From NCBI GenBank assembly GCA_027293245.1, contig JAPUFZ010000264.1, forward strand, positions 1 to 6,481: a stretch of DNA of 6,481 nucleotides, read 5' to 3'. This DNA comes from Gammaproteobacteria bacterium. GTDB taxonomy: Bacteria; Pseudomonadota; Gammaproteobacteria; GCA-001735895. Below, piece by piece: positions 1-6,426 of this stretch. The notes under the pieces were generated by a model. The model ran no database searches. It was given only the letters and a program-made list of their open reading frames with translations, and had not been told where the DNA came from. The translations under genes were made by a program, and so were the position numbers. The number at the start of each line of letters is the position of its first letter. Position 1 is the stretch's first letter.

Positions 1-1656
1 GCCAACCAGGTGGTGGTGGAAATGCGTCGCATGGGGGGTGGATTCGGCGGTAAGGAATCGCAATCGGCGATATTTGCCTGTATTGCCTCAGTTGCCGCAC
101 AACGATTGAACTGCCCGGTTAAGCTCCGCCTCGACCGGGACGACGATATGATGGTGACCGGCAAGCGTCACGGTTTTCACTATGAATATGAAGTGGGTTA
201 CGACGACGATGGTTTAATCCAGGCGATTCGTATTGAAATGGCCGCGCAGTCAGGTTTTTCCGCCGACCTCACCGGGCCGGTGGTGACCCGGGCAGTGTGC
301 CATCTGGACAATGCCTACTACTTGAACGATGTCGAAATCAACGCTTTCAGCGCAAAAACCAATTCCCAGTCGAATACCGCTTTCCGTGGCTTTGGCGGAC
401 CGCAGGGTGCAATCGCAATCGAATATATAATCGATAATATCGCGCGTACGCTCGGCAAAGACGCGCTCGAGGTACGAAAGCTCAATTTCTATGGCAAGCA
501 TAGCCGTAACGTCACGCCTTACGGACAGGAACTCAATGACAATGTCATTAACGAACTGGTAGCGCAGCTCGAATCCAGCAGTGACTACGCGTCGCGCCGT
601 GCGGCGGTCGACAAATTCAATTTGGACAGCCCGGTTTTACGCAAGGGTATCGCCCTCACGCCGGTCAAGTTTGGCATCTCCTTCAACCTGGTACGTTACA
701 ATCAGGCCGGCGCCCTGGTGCACGTCTATACCGACGGTTCGGTACTGGTGAATCATGGTGGCACCGAAATGGGGCAGGGCCTGCACACCAAGATATCTCA
801 GATCGTGGCGCTGGAACTGGGTATCGATTTGCGCTGGGTACGCGCGACTGCGACCGATACCAGTAAGGTAGCCAATACTTCCGCTACCGCGGCCTCCACT
901 GGTTGCGATTTGAATGGCAAGGCCGCGCAGGATGCAGCAAGACAAATTAAAAACCGCCTCGCGGAAGTGGCTGCCGGGCAGTTTGGTGGCGATGCAGGCG
1001 AGGTCCGCTTTGCCGATAACCAGGCCAGTATTGGGGATCAGTCTATTGCCTTTACCCAACTGGTTACCCTGGCTTACGAGTCACGCGTGCAGTTGTGGTC
1101 CGATGGGTTTTACAAAACCCCCGGTCTACATTGGGATGCTGTCAATATGCAGGGAAGGCCGTTCTATTATTTTGCCTACGGCGCGGCCGTATCTGAAGTA
1201 ATTGTCGACACCTTAAGTGGAGAGTGGAAACTGCTGCGCGCCGATCTGTTGCACGACGCCGGTAATTCGATTAACCCGGCGATTGATATTGGCCAGATTG
1301 AAGGCGCATATATACAGGGCATGGGATGGCTGACGAGCGAAGAATTATGCTGGGATGACAAAGGCCGCCTGACCACACACGCGCCGTCGACCTATAAGAT
1401 ACCGACGATTACCGACTGTCCGGAGCAGTTCTATACAGAGCTTTTTGAAAATCCCAATGTCGAGCCGACCATCATGCGCTCGAAAGCAACGGGTGAACCA
1501 CCCCTGCTATTGCCATTCTCGGTATTTTTTGCGATTCGTGATGCGATAGCGAGCGTTGGTGACAACGCGATTAATCCGCCTTTACGCGCCCCGGCCACGC
1601 CCGAGGCTATTCTTTATGCAGTCAGCGCAGTGCGCGAAGGTCGGGAAACCTTGTGA
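1..1656 (+). CDS. xdhB: xanthine dehydrogenase, molybdenum-binding subunit XdhB (5'-truncated by window edge)
   Basis: Cytoplasmic molybdenum hydroxylase subunit that oxidises hypoxanthine to xanthine and xanthine to urate, paired with an FeS/FAD subunit (XdhA) expected just upstream. The frame is open from base 1 and ends at TGA 1654-1656, giving 551 codons. The visible part starts just before the MGGGFGGKE cofactor motif (local residues 11-19). Active-site positions of the xanthine oxidase family are present: Glu of GGKE (local 19), Arg of VTRAVCHLDN (97), Phe of TAFRGFGG (131), Phe of KFGISF (228), Gln of GGTEMGQG (259) and the catalytic base Glu of TGEPPL (499). From my memory of Rhodobacter capsulatus XdhB numbering (E232, R310, F344, F459, E730), about 213 N-terminal residues are missing, and this protein is about 18 residues shorter between the F344 and F459 equivalents. 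The residue after KFGISF is Asn, where the bovine enzyme has Thr1010. The Arg and Glu pattern supports a purine-oxidising enzyme rather than an aldehyde or CO oxidising one. The stop overlaps the xdhC start. Confidence 0.97.
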   Translation, partial: ANQVVVEMRRMGGGFGGKESQSAIFACIASVAAQRLNCPVKLRLDRDDDMMVTGKRHGFHYEYEVGYDDDGLIQAIRIEMAAQSGFSADLTGPVVTRAVCHLDNAYYLNDVEINAFSAKTNSQSNTAFRGFGGPQGAIAIEYIIDNIARTLGKDALEVRKLNFYGKHSRNVTPYGQELNDNVINELVAQLESSSDYASRRAAVDKFNLDSPVLRKGIALTPVKFGISFNLVRYNQAGALVHVYTDGSVLVNHGGTEMGQGLHTKISQIVALELGIDLRWVRATATDTSKVANTSATAASTGCDLNGKAAQDAARQIKNRLAEVAAGQFGGDAGEVRFADNQASIGDQSIAFTQLVTLAYESRVQLWSDGFYKTPGLHWDAVNMQGRPFYYFAYGAAVSEVIVDTLSGEWKLLRADLLHDAGNSINPAIDIGQIEGAYIQGMGWLTSEELCWDDKGRLTTHAPSTYKIPTITDCPEQFYTELFENPNVEPTIMRSKATGEPPLLLPFSVFFAIRDAIASVGDNAINPPLRAPATPEAILYAVSAVREGRETL

Positions 1657-2768
1657 TGAACTGGGTTAACAGGCTGCTTGAGCTGCAACAACAGGCGATA
1701 CCGGCGGTGATGGTGACGGTGGCTTCGACGGTTGGCTCTACGCCGCGTGAACCGGGTGCGAAAATGATCGTCACGCGCGATTCTTTGTACGGTACTATCG
1801 GTGGCGGCAACCTCGAACACAAGGCCTGCATGATAGCGCGTGCACAACTTGATACCGAGCAACCGAATCAATTGCGGCGATTTCCCCTGGGCGCCGGGCT
1901 CGGACAGTGTTGCGGTGGCCTGGTCAACCTGATGTTTGAACCGATCGTCGAGTCTACGCCGTGGTTAGCGACGGCAAATCAGTTTGATTCGCGTGGCGAG
2001 GACTGGGTGCGCCTGGTGAGCGCTCACCAATCGGCCGGCGAGCCTGGCTCTGACTATCTGATACTGGCCGAGGGCCGGGTACAAAATGCACTGTCGGATC
2101 GAGTGGCGCAGGCGCATCTGCTGAAAGCGGCGCAATCACTTTTGATCGGTGAGACTAATGTCGTCCTGTTTCAGGCGCAGGCAGATGAAGATACCTACTT
2201 TATTGAAGCCACCCGAAAAGCCGATTTCCAGTTAGTTTTATTCGGTGCCGGACATGTCGGTCGAGCCATCGTCAAGATTATGCAGGAGTTGCCGATAGGC
2301 ATCCGCTGGATCGATACTCGTGACGATCAACTGATATCAGGAGTGCCTGCCACAGGAACGCCTGCCGCAGGAACGCCTGCCGAGGTAGAGTTTATCTGTA
2401 CCGACACGCCTGAGGCGGAAGTCGATGCCGCACCGGCAGGCTGTTTTTTTCTGGTGATGACGCACGATCATGCGCTCGACCAGCAATTGACCGAACAAAT
2501 CCTCAAACGTGATGATTTCGCTTATTTTGGTTTGATTGGTTCAGCCTCGAAACGCCGATTATTTGAAACCCGGATGTCGCGTCGGGGCTTCGAGGCATCA
2601 CAGTTTGCACGCATGACCTGCCCTATTGGCATCGATGGGATTCAGGGCAAGCAGCCGGCGGTAATTGCAATTTCGGTTGCCGCTGAATTAATGCAGGTAT
2701 ACGATCGGTCTGTATCTAATATCAATAATAATCCAAAAGTGCGTAGATCACTCGGGAGAACTAGATGA
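1656..2768 (+). CDS. xdhC: XdhC, molybdenum cofactor sulfuration/insertion chaperone for xanthine dehydrogenase
   Basis: In characterised systems XdhC binds molybdenum cofactor, promotes its sulfuration and hands it to the XdhB subunit; it is not part of the final enzyme. The 370-residue product has the two expected domains. The N-terminal XdhC/CoxI domain shows GSTPREPGAKM (27-37), GTIGGGNLE (46-54) and the cysteine motif LGQCCGG (82-88, C85 and C86). The C-terminal Rossmann domain shows GAGHVG (197-202), an acidic WIDTRD (218-223), MTHDHALD (268-275), GLIGSASKR (292-300) and CPIGIDGIQGKQPAVIAIS (322-340). I chose ATG 1656, which overlaps the xdhB stop as TGATG; GTG 1653, one codon earlier, is also possible, and neither has a strong Shine-Dalgarno, which fits translational reinitiation. 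An unusual feature is three 5-residue repeats (GVPAT, GTPAA, GTPAE, residues 229-243) inside the Rossmann domain. The polar tail (about 351-370) is not obviously conserved. The stop overlaps the next gene as ATGA. Confidence 0.95.
   Translation: MNWVNRLLELQQQAIPAVMVTVASTVGSTPREPGAKMIVTRDSLYGTIGGGNLEHKACMIARAQLDTEQPNQLRRFPLGAGLGQCCGGLVNLMFEPIVESTPWLATANQFDSRGEDWVRLVSAHQSAGEPGSDYLILAEGRVQNALSDRVAQAHLLKAAQSLLIGETNVVLFQAQADEDTYFIEATRKADFQLVLFGAGHVGRAIVKIMQELPIGIRWIDTRDDQLISGVPATGTPAAGTPAEVEFICTDTPEAEVDAAPAGCFFLVMTHDHALDQQLTEQILKRDDFAYFGLIGSASKRRLFETRMSRRGFEASQFARMTCPIGIDGIQGKQPAVIAISVAAELMQVYDRSVSNINNNPKVRRSLGRTR
2340..2384 (+). repeat. three-copy 15-bp in-frame tandem repeat within xdhC
   Basis: Three consecutive 15-bp units start at 2340, 2355 and 2370. 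Units two and three both begin GGAACGCCTGCCG and differ only at the last two bases; unit one differs from unit two at three positions (GTG for ACG in its second codon, and ACA for GCA in its last). They encode GVPAT, GTPAA and GTPAE. Each unit also contains a short interrupted palindrome, clearest as CCTGCCGCAGG at 2361-2371. The repeat is a multiple of three, so gain or loss of a unit would keep the frame. It lies just after the acidic residues at the end of the second Rossmann strand, probably in a surface loop. Recent duplication is inferred from the near-identity of units two and three. Confidence 0.9.
2754..2758 (+). promoter_or_regulatory. ribosome binding site (GGGAG) for the ABC ATPase gene
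   Basis: GGGAG lies inside the end of xdhC, 6 nt before ATG 2765. It supports that start, which overlaps the xdhC stop by 4 nt, rather than any internal start. Confidence 0.65.
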
Positions 2769-4321
2769 CATCCAGCACGGATGCCCCAGGCGAGGTCAGG
2801 CTCGAACTCAGCGGCCTTACCAAGATATATCCCTCGGTTATAGCCAACGACGATGTATCGCTAAAGGTTAAAAAAGGCGAAATTCATGCGGTGCTGGGCG
2901 AAAACGGCGCCGGCAAGAGTACTCTGATGAAAATGATTTACGGCGTCGCCAAACCCGACGCCGGCGAAATCAAATGGGAAGGTGAGACCCTGCAGGTAGA
3001 AAGCCCGGCGCATGCTCGCAGTCTCGGCATCGGAATGGTATTCCAGCATTTTTCGTTGTTCGAAACACTGACGGTAGTAGAAAATATAGCACTGGCATTG
3101 CCCGGCGATCCCGATTTAAAGGAACTCGCCAAGCAAATCACCGAGGTTTCGAAAAAATACGGTTTACCGGTAGTTCCCCATCGCCTGGTACATGCGCTGT
3201 CAGTGGGTGAACGCCAGCGTGTCGAGATTGTGCGATGCCTGTTACAAAACCCCAAGTTACTGATTATGGACGAACCAACCTCGGTGTTGACACCACAGGC
3301 GGTACGCAAGCTGTTTGACACCCTGCGCCAGCTGGCCGACGAAGGTTGCAGCATCCTCTATATCAGCCACAAGCTCGATGAAATCCAGGAACTCTGTCAC
3401 GTCGCCACGGTTCTGCGTGATGGCAAGGTAACCGGCGACTGTATTCCTTCCGAGGAAACTCCGAAGTCGATGGCGAGCCTGATGATTGGCAAGGAATTGC
3501 CGGTTTGCCAACACGATGGGCTTGCCGTGGTGGGTGAAGTACGCCTGCGTTTGAATAAGCTGTCGCAGCCATCGGATGACCCTTTTGGCACCAATTTGCG
3601 GGATATCGATCTCGAAATCTATTCGGGGGAAATTTTCGGTATTGCCGGTGTATCGGGCAATGGTCAACAGGAACTGCTGTATGCACTTTCCGGTGAACAG
3701 CCACTGGCGCAAAACGATTTAATCGAAATCTGCGGTATCCAGTCTGGATCATTGCGCCCGGATGCCAGACGGTCTGTGGGTATGGGTTTCGTCCCGGAGG
3801 AGCGCCTGGGGCGGGGCGCAGTCCCGCAAATGTCACTCGCAGATAATACCCTGTTGACCGCTCATGGAGCTCAGATGCTCAAATATGGCATGATTCGTTT
3901 CGGCGTGGTGGAGAAGTTTGCCGATCGCTGTATTGCCGAATTTAACGTTAAATGCGGTGGTTCAGGCCATGCTGCGCAGTCCTTATCGGGTGGAAATTTA
4001 CAAAAATTTATCATGGGCAGGGAGATTTTACAGGTACCCAAATTACTCGTCGCGGCCCAGCCCACCTGGGGCGTGGACGTCGGTGCGGCGGCCTTTATTC
4101 GTCAACGGCTAATCGATTTAAGAAATGATGGCGCCGCGATCCTGGTGATATCGGAAGAACTCGAAGAACTGTTTGAGATCTCGGATCGCATAGCGGTGAT
4201 TGCCAACGGTCGATTGTCGCCGGCGAAAAAACTGGCCGACACTAATATCGATGAAATAGGCGTGTGGATGAGTGGTATGTGGCCCGATGCGGCCAGCATA
4301 GAGGAGAGCGATTATGCTTAG
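2765..4321 (+). CDS. BMP/PnrA-type ABC transporter, double ATP-binding subunit (YufO/NupO-like), probable purine or nucleoside import
   Basis: Cytoplasmic ATPase that powers a two-permease importer. The 518-residue length and tandem nucleotide-binding domains match the sugar/nucleoside class (RbsA, YufO). Domain 1 is complete: Walker A GENGAGKST (45-53), Q-loop Gln94, signature LSVGERQR (145-152), Walker B LLIMDEP (165-171) and switch His202. Domain 2 is degenerate, as usual for the class: its Walker A position reads GVSGNGQQEL (295-304) without the Lys-Ser/Thr, the signature is LSGGNLQK (407-414), and the Walker B/D-loop region is LLVAAQPTWGVDVGA (427-441), with Gln in place of the catalytic acid. 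So ATP hydrolysis probably relies mainly on domain 1. The LSVGERQR signature and AAQPT motif point to the BMP-associated subfamily rather than to ribose or xylose systems. Start at ATG 2765, with GGGAG 6 nt upstream, overlaps the xdhC stop by 4 nt; the 3' end overlaps permease 1 by 8 nt. The substrate is inferred from the xdh neighbours: a purine nucleoside or base. Confidence 0.93.
   Translation: MTSSTDAPGEVRLELSGLTKIYPSVIANDDVSLKVKKGEIHAVLGENGAGKSTLMKMIYGVAKPDAGEIKWEGETLQVESPAHARSLGIGMVFQHFSLFETLTVVENIALALPGDPDLKELAKQITEVSKKYGLPVVPHRLVHALSVGERQRVEIVRCLLQNPKLLIMDEPTSVLTPQAVRKLFDTLRQLADEGCSILYISHKLDEIQELCHVATVLRDGKVTGDCIPSEETPKSMASLMIGKELPVCQHDGLAVVGEVRLRLNKLSQPSDDPFGTNLRDIDLEIYSGEIFGIAGVSGNGQQELLYALSGEQPLAQNDLIEICGIQSGSLRPDARRSVGMGFVPEERLGRGAVPQMSLADNTLLTAHGAQMLKYGMIRFGVVEKFADRCIAEFNVKCGGSGHAAQSLSGGNLQKFIMGREILQVPKLLVAAQPTWGVDVGAAAFIRQRLIDLRNDGAAILVISEELEELFEISDRIAVIANGRLSPAKKLADTNIDEIGVWMSGMWPDAASIEESDYA
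4302..4306 (+). promoter_or_regulatory. ribosome binding site (AGGAG) for permease 1
   Basis: AGGAG sits within the last codons of the ATPase gene, 7 nt before ATG 4314. It fixes the permease start even though this creates an 8-nt overlap with the upstream stop. Confidence 0.75.
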
Positions 4322-5372
4322 ACTCGAAGCGCGCGCCGAACCTTCAAAATTAATGTCCTATGCGTCACCCCTGCTTGCCATCGTGTTGATGTTGATTGGA
4401 GGATTGTTGCTGTTTACTTTCCTCGGTAAAGATCCGATCGAGGGGTTTAAAATATTTTTTATCAACCCAGTCCGCGATTCCTACGGTGTATCCGAGTTGT
4501 TTCTAAAGGCCACTCCGCTGATGCTGGTGGCGATAGGACTGGCGGTTGGATTCCGTGCCAACGTGTGGAATATCGGCGCCGAGGGCCAGTATATTATGGG
4601 CGGTGCCGCGGCGAGCGCGGTAGCTCTGTACTTTTACGAATCGGACAGTGCCTTTGTCCTGGTCGCCATGGTCATAGCCGGCGGTATCGGTGGCATGTTG
4701 TGGGCCTCGGTTCCGGCATTTCTAAAGACCCGCTTCAATACTAACGAGATACTGGTATCACTGATGCTGGTCTATGTCGCGCAACTGATGGTTTCCTGGC
4801 TGGTGCACGGGCCGATGATGGATCCCGACGGTTTCAATTTCCCCCAGTCACGAATGTTTGAAGAATCAGCCCTGTTACCCATGCTGGTCGAAGGGACCCG
4901 GCTGAATGCGGCCTTTTTGTTTGCCATGAGCGCCCTGCTGGTTGGTTATATCTTTATGAATCGAAGTTTTCTTGGCTTCCAGATGCGGGTGGCCGGCAAT
5001 GCCAAAAACGCTGCACGTTACGCTGGATTTTCGGCCAAACGCATGATCTGGATAGGCCTGCTCGCCGGTGGTGGGATGGCCGGACTGGCAGGCATGTCCG
5101 AGGTATCCGGGCCCATGGGCCAGTTGACCGAGCACGTGTCTAACAACTACGGATTCGCCGGAATCATCGTCGCCTTTGTAGCGCGGCTAAACCCAATAGG
5201 TATATTTTTCGCCAGCCTGCTAATGGCCCTGTTATACCTCGGTGGTGAACAGGCACAGCAGTATATGAACCTGCCTTCGTCGATATCGAACGTGTTTCAG
5301 GGTATGTTGCTGATGTTTTTACTGGGTTCCGATGTGTTTATTAACTATCGTTTAAAGTGGGGTCGTGACTAA
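4314..5372 (+). CDS. BMP/PnrA-type ABC transporter permease 1 (YufP/NupP-like)
   Basis: Inner-membrane permease of the importer, 352 residues, in the branched-chain amino acid/ribose permease superfamily. The basic-acidic N-terminus (LRLEARAEPSK) is followed by a first hydrophobic helix at about 16-37. Further likely membrane segments are near 64-81, 91-107, 112-135, 143-165, 198-215, 244-262, 280-310 (probably two) and 325-344; limits are by eye. The family motif NIGAEGQ is at 87-92 (starting IGAEGQ). A cytoplasmic loop with GNAKNAARYAGF (228-239) resembles the ATPase-contacting loop of this family. YGFAGIIVAFVARLNPIG (279-296) is also typical. It is the larger of two unequal permeases, the usual arrangement in which a YufP-like and a YufQ-like protein form a heterodimer. 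The start ATG is fixed by AGGAG at 4302-4306. The stop TAA overlaps the permease 2 ATG by one base. Confidence 0.92.
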   Translation: MLRLEARAEPSKLMSYASPLLAIVLMLIGGLLLFTFLGKDPIEGFKIFFINPVRDSYGVSELFLKATPLMLVAIGLAVGFRANVWNIGAEGQYIMGGAAASAVALYFYESDSAFVLVAMVIAGGIGGMLWASVPAFLKTRFNTNEILVSLMLVYVAQLMVSWLVHGPMMDPDGFNFPQSRMFEESALLPMLVEGTRLNAAFLFAMSALLVGYIFMNRSFLGFQMRVAGNAKNAARYAGFSAKRMIWIGLLAGGGMAGLAGMSEVSGPMGQLTEHVSNNYGFAGIIVAFVARLNPIGIFFASLLMALLYLGGEQAQQYMNLPSSISNVFQGMLLMFLLGSDVFINYRLKWGRD

Positions 5373-6301
5373 TGGATAGTGGACTCTTAACAGCGATGCT
5401 GGCTGCTACCATCGTGGCCGGTACGCCACTGATCATCGTCGCCCTGGGCCAACTCATCGCTGAAAAATCGGGTGTGCTTAACCTCGGTGCCGAAGGCATG
5501 ATGGCAATGGGAGCGATTGCAGGGTTTGCGATCACGCATCATACCGGTAACCCCTGGCTGGGGGTACTGGCGGGTATGTTGGCGGGTATTTTAATGTCTT
5601 TTCTGTTTGCCGTGGTTGTTCTGACCCTGATGGGTAACCAGGTGGCCAGCGGCCTTGCCCTGTCAATTTTAGGCGTCGGTCTTTCAGCGTTTATCGGCAA
5701 ACCTTATGAATCTGAAATCCTGAAAACGGTTGCACCCTGGCGCATACCGATGCTTGCTGATATTCCGGTTTTAGGGGTATTGTTTAATCAGCAGTCACTG
5801 GTGTATTTTTCCTGGTTGCTGGTTGCCGGCATTATCTGGTTCTTATACAGGAGCCGGCAGGGACTGATATTACGCGCGGTAGGCGAGTCTCCAACATCAG
5901 CGCACTCGATCGGTTATCACGTAATACGCATTCGCTATATGGCAACGCTATTCGGTGGCGCCATGGCGGGTATCGGTGGCTCTTTTCTATCGGTATTTTA
6001 TACCCCGTTGTGGGTCGAAGGTATGGTCTCGGGTCGAGGCTGGATCGCGATTGCGCTGGTGGTATTTGCAACCTGGCGCCCATTTCGGGTGCTCGTCGGC
6101 GCCTATTTGTTCGGTGGTGTGATGATTGCACAATTGTTTGTCCAGGGTTCGGGAATGGATATCAATATACCCTCACAATTTTTGTCGGCGCTGCCTTACC
6201 TGGCAACGATAATTGTACTGGTGATCATTTCTCGTGATCAAAATACAGTGCGCCTGAATGCACCGGTATCGTTGGGCCAAGCGTTTCGGCCGGAGGCATA
6301 G
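5372..6301 (+). CDS. BMP/PnrA-type ABC transporter permease 2 (YufQ/NupQ-like)
   Basis: Second, smaller inner-membrane permease, 309 residues, expected to pair with the preceding permease over the double ATPase. Hydrophobic segments are visible near 8-30, 43-55, 61-86, 92-107, 142-160, 187-210, 222-236, 239-257 and 272-287 (by eye). Family motifs are NLGAEGMMAMGA (37-48), the cytoplasmic loop LILRAVGESPTSAHSIGY (165-182) with the Gly-Glu-Ser-Pro element common to YufQ-like proteins, and GRGWIAIALVVFATWRP (221-237). The start ATG 5372 overlaps the stop of permease 1 as TAATG. Only a weak GTGGGGT purine-rich stretch at 5357-5363 precedes it, so coupling to permease 1 translation is likely. The gene ends in tandem stops, TAG 6299-6301 followed directly by TAA, which suggests that the coupled block ends here. 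Confidence 0.92.
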   Translation: MDSGLLTAMLAATIVAGTPLIIVALGQLIAEKSGVLNLGAEGMMAMGAIAGFAITHHTGNPWLGVLAGMLAGILMSFLFAVVVLTLMGNQVASGLALSILGVGLSAFIGKPYESEILKTVAPWRIPMLADIPVLGVLFNQQSLVYFSWLLVAGIIWFLYRSRQGLILRAVGESPTSAHSIGYHVIRIRYMATLFGGAMAGIGGSFLSVFYTPLWVEGMVSGRGWIAIALVVFATWRPFRVLVGAYLFGGVMIAQLFVQGSGMDINIPSQFLSALPYLATIIVLVIISRDQNTVRLNAPVSLGQAFRPEA

Positions 6302-6339
6302 TAAGCACTGGAATAATATATGGACAGGCTGTTCGGAGT

Positions 6340-6382
6340 TCAGCAGGCGTTAATGGTAGATAGTGTATTGATCAGCAGGCGT
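6340..6382 (+). repeat. 11-bp direct repeat pair (TCAGCAGGCGT), 32-bp period
   Basis: TCAGCAGGCGT occurs exactly at 6340-6350 and again at 6372-6382. The start-to-start distance of 32 bp is close to three turns of B-DNA, so a protein binding both copies would sit on one face of the helix. Flanking bases are not conserved. The second copy overlaps the downstream half of the weak TTGATC promoter-like word. Whether it is a regulator binding site is inference; no known operator is recognised. Confidence 0.6.
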
Positions 6383-6412
6383 CTACAAACATTAGATTAA
6401 ACATAAATCCGC

Positions 6413-6418
6413 AGGAGG
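6413..6418 (+). promoter_or_regulatory. strong ribosome binding site (AGGAGG) for the right-edge gene
   Basis: Perfect AGGAGG core, 8 nt before ATG 6427. It is the best Shine-Dalgarno in the window and fixes the start of the last gene. It suggests higher translation than for the coupled permeases, as expected for a binding protein needed in excess. A 5-bp AATCC/GGATT stem (6406-6410 with 6417-6421) could partly cover it, but it is weak. Confidence 0.85.
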
Positions 6419-6426
6419 ATTAGAGC

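Larger units (their letters stand above)
6302..6426 (+). other. intergenic spacer before the putative binding-protein gene
   Basis: This 125-bp gap is the only real spacer in the window and is more AT-rich than the flanking genes. It contains a perfect 11-bp direct repeat, weak promoter-like words (TTGATC at 6368-6373, with TAGATT at 6393-6398, spacing 19), a 26-codon reading frame at 6320-6400, and a strong Shine-Dalgarno near its right end. I see no GC-rich hairpin followed by a T run, so no intrinsic terminator separates the permeases from the next gene. Confidence 0.8.

Noticed and set aside
637..1059. 140-codon minus-strand open frame within xdhB
   Set aside because: It is antisense to strongly conserved xanthine dehydrogenase motifs, has no recognisable domain, and is a shadow of the plus-strand codon pattern. 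The other minus-strand frames over the ATPase and permeases (for example 3257-3836, 4875-5135 and 5832-6131) were rejected for the same reason.
2426..2450. Terminator-like TGCCG-CAC-CGGCA stem followed by seven T inside xdhC
   Set aside because: The stem is only 5 bp and is separated from the T run by 5 nt. It lies in well-conserved coding sequence (Gly-Cys-Phe-Phe-Leu), with the operon continuing downstream.
6010..6237. 75-codon plus-strand frame inside permease 2
   Set aside because: It lies in a different frame within a conserved membrane protein and has no ribosome binding site or recognisable content.
6368..6398. Possible promoter TTGATC (6368-6373) and TAGATT (6393-6398)
   Set aside because: Four of six matches in each box with a 19-bp spacer is too weak to call, and AT-rich spacers give such matches by chance. 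It is mentioned only as part of the spacer description.
6406..6421. AATCC/GGATT hairpin overlapping the AGGAGG site
   Set aside because: A 5-bp stem with a 6-nt loop is marginally stable and has no alternative pairing partner that I can see, so a regulatory switch is not supported.
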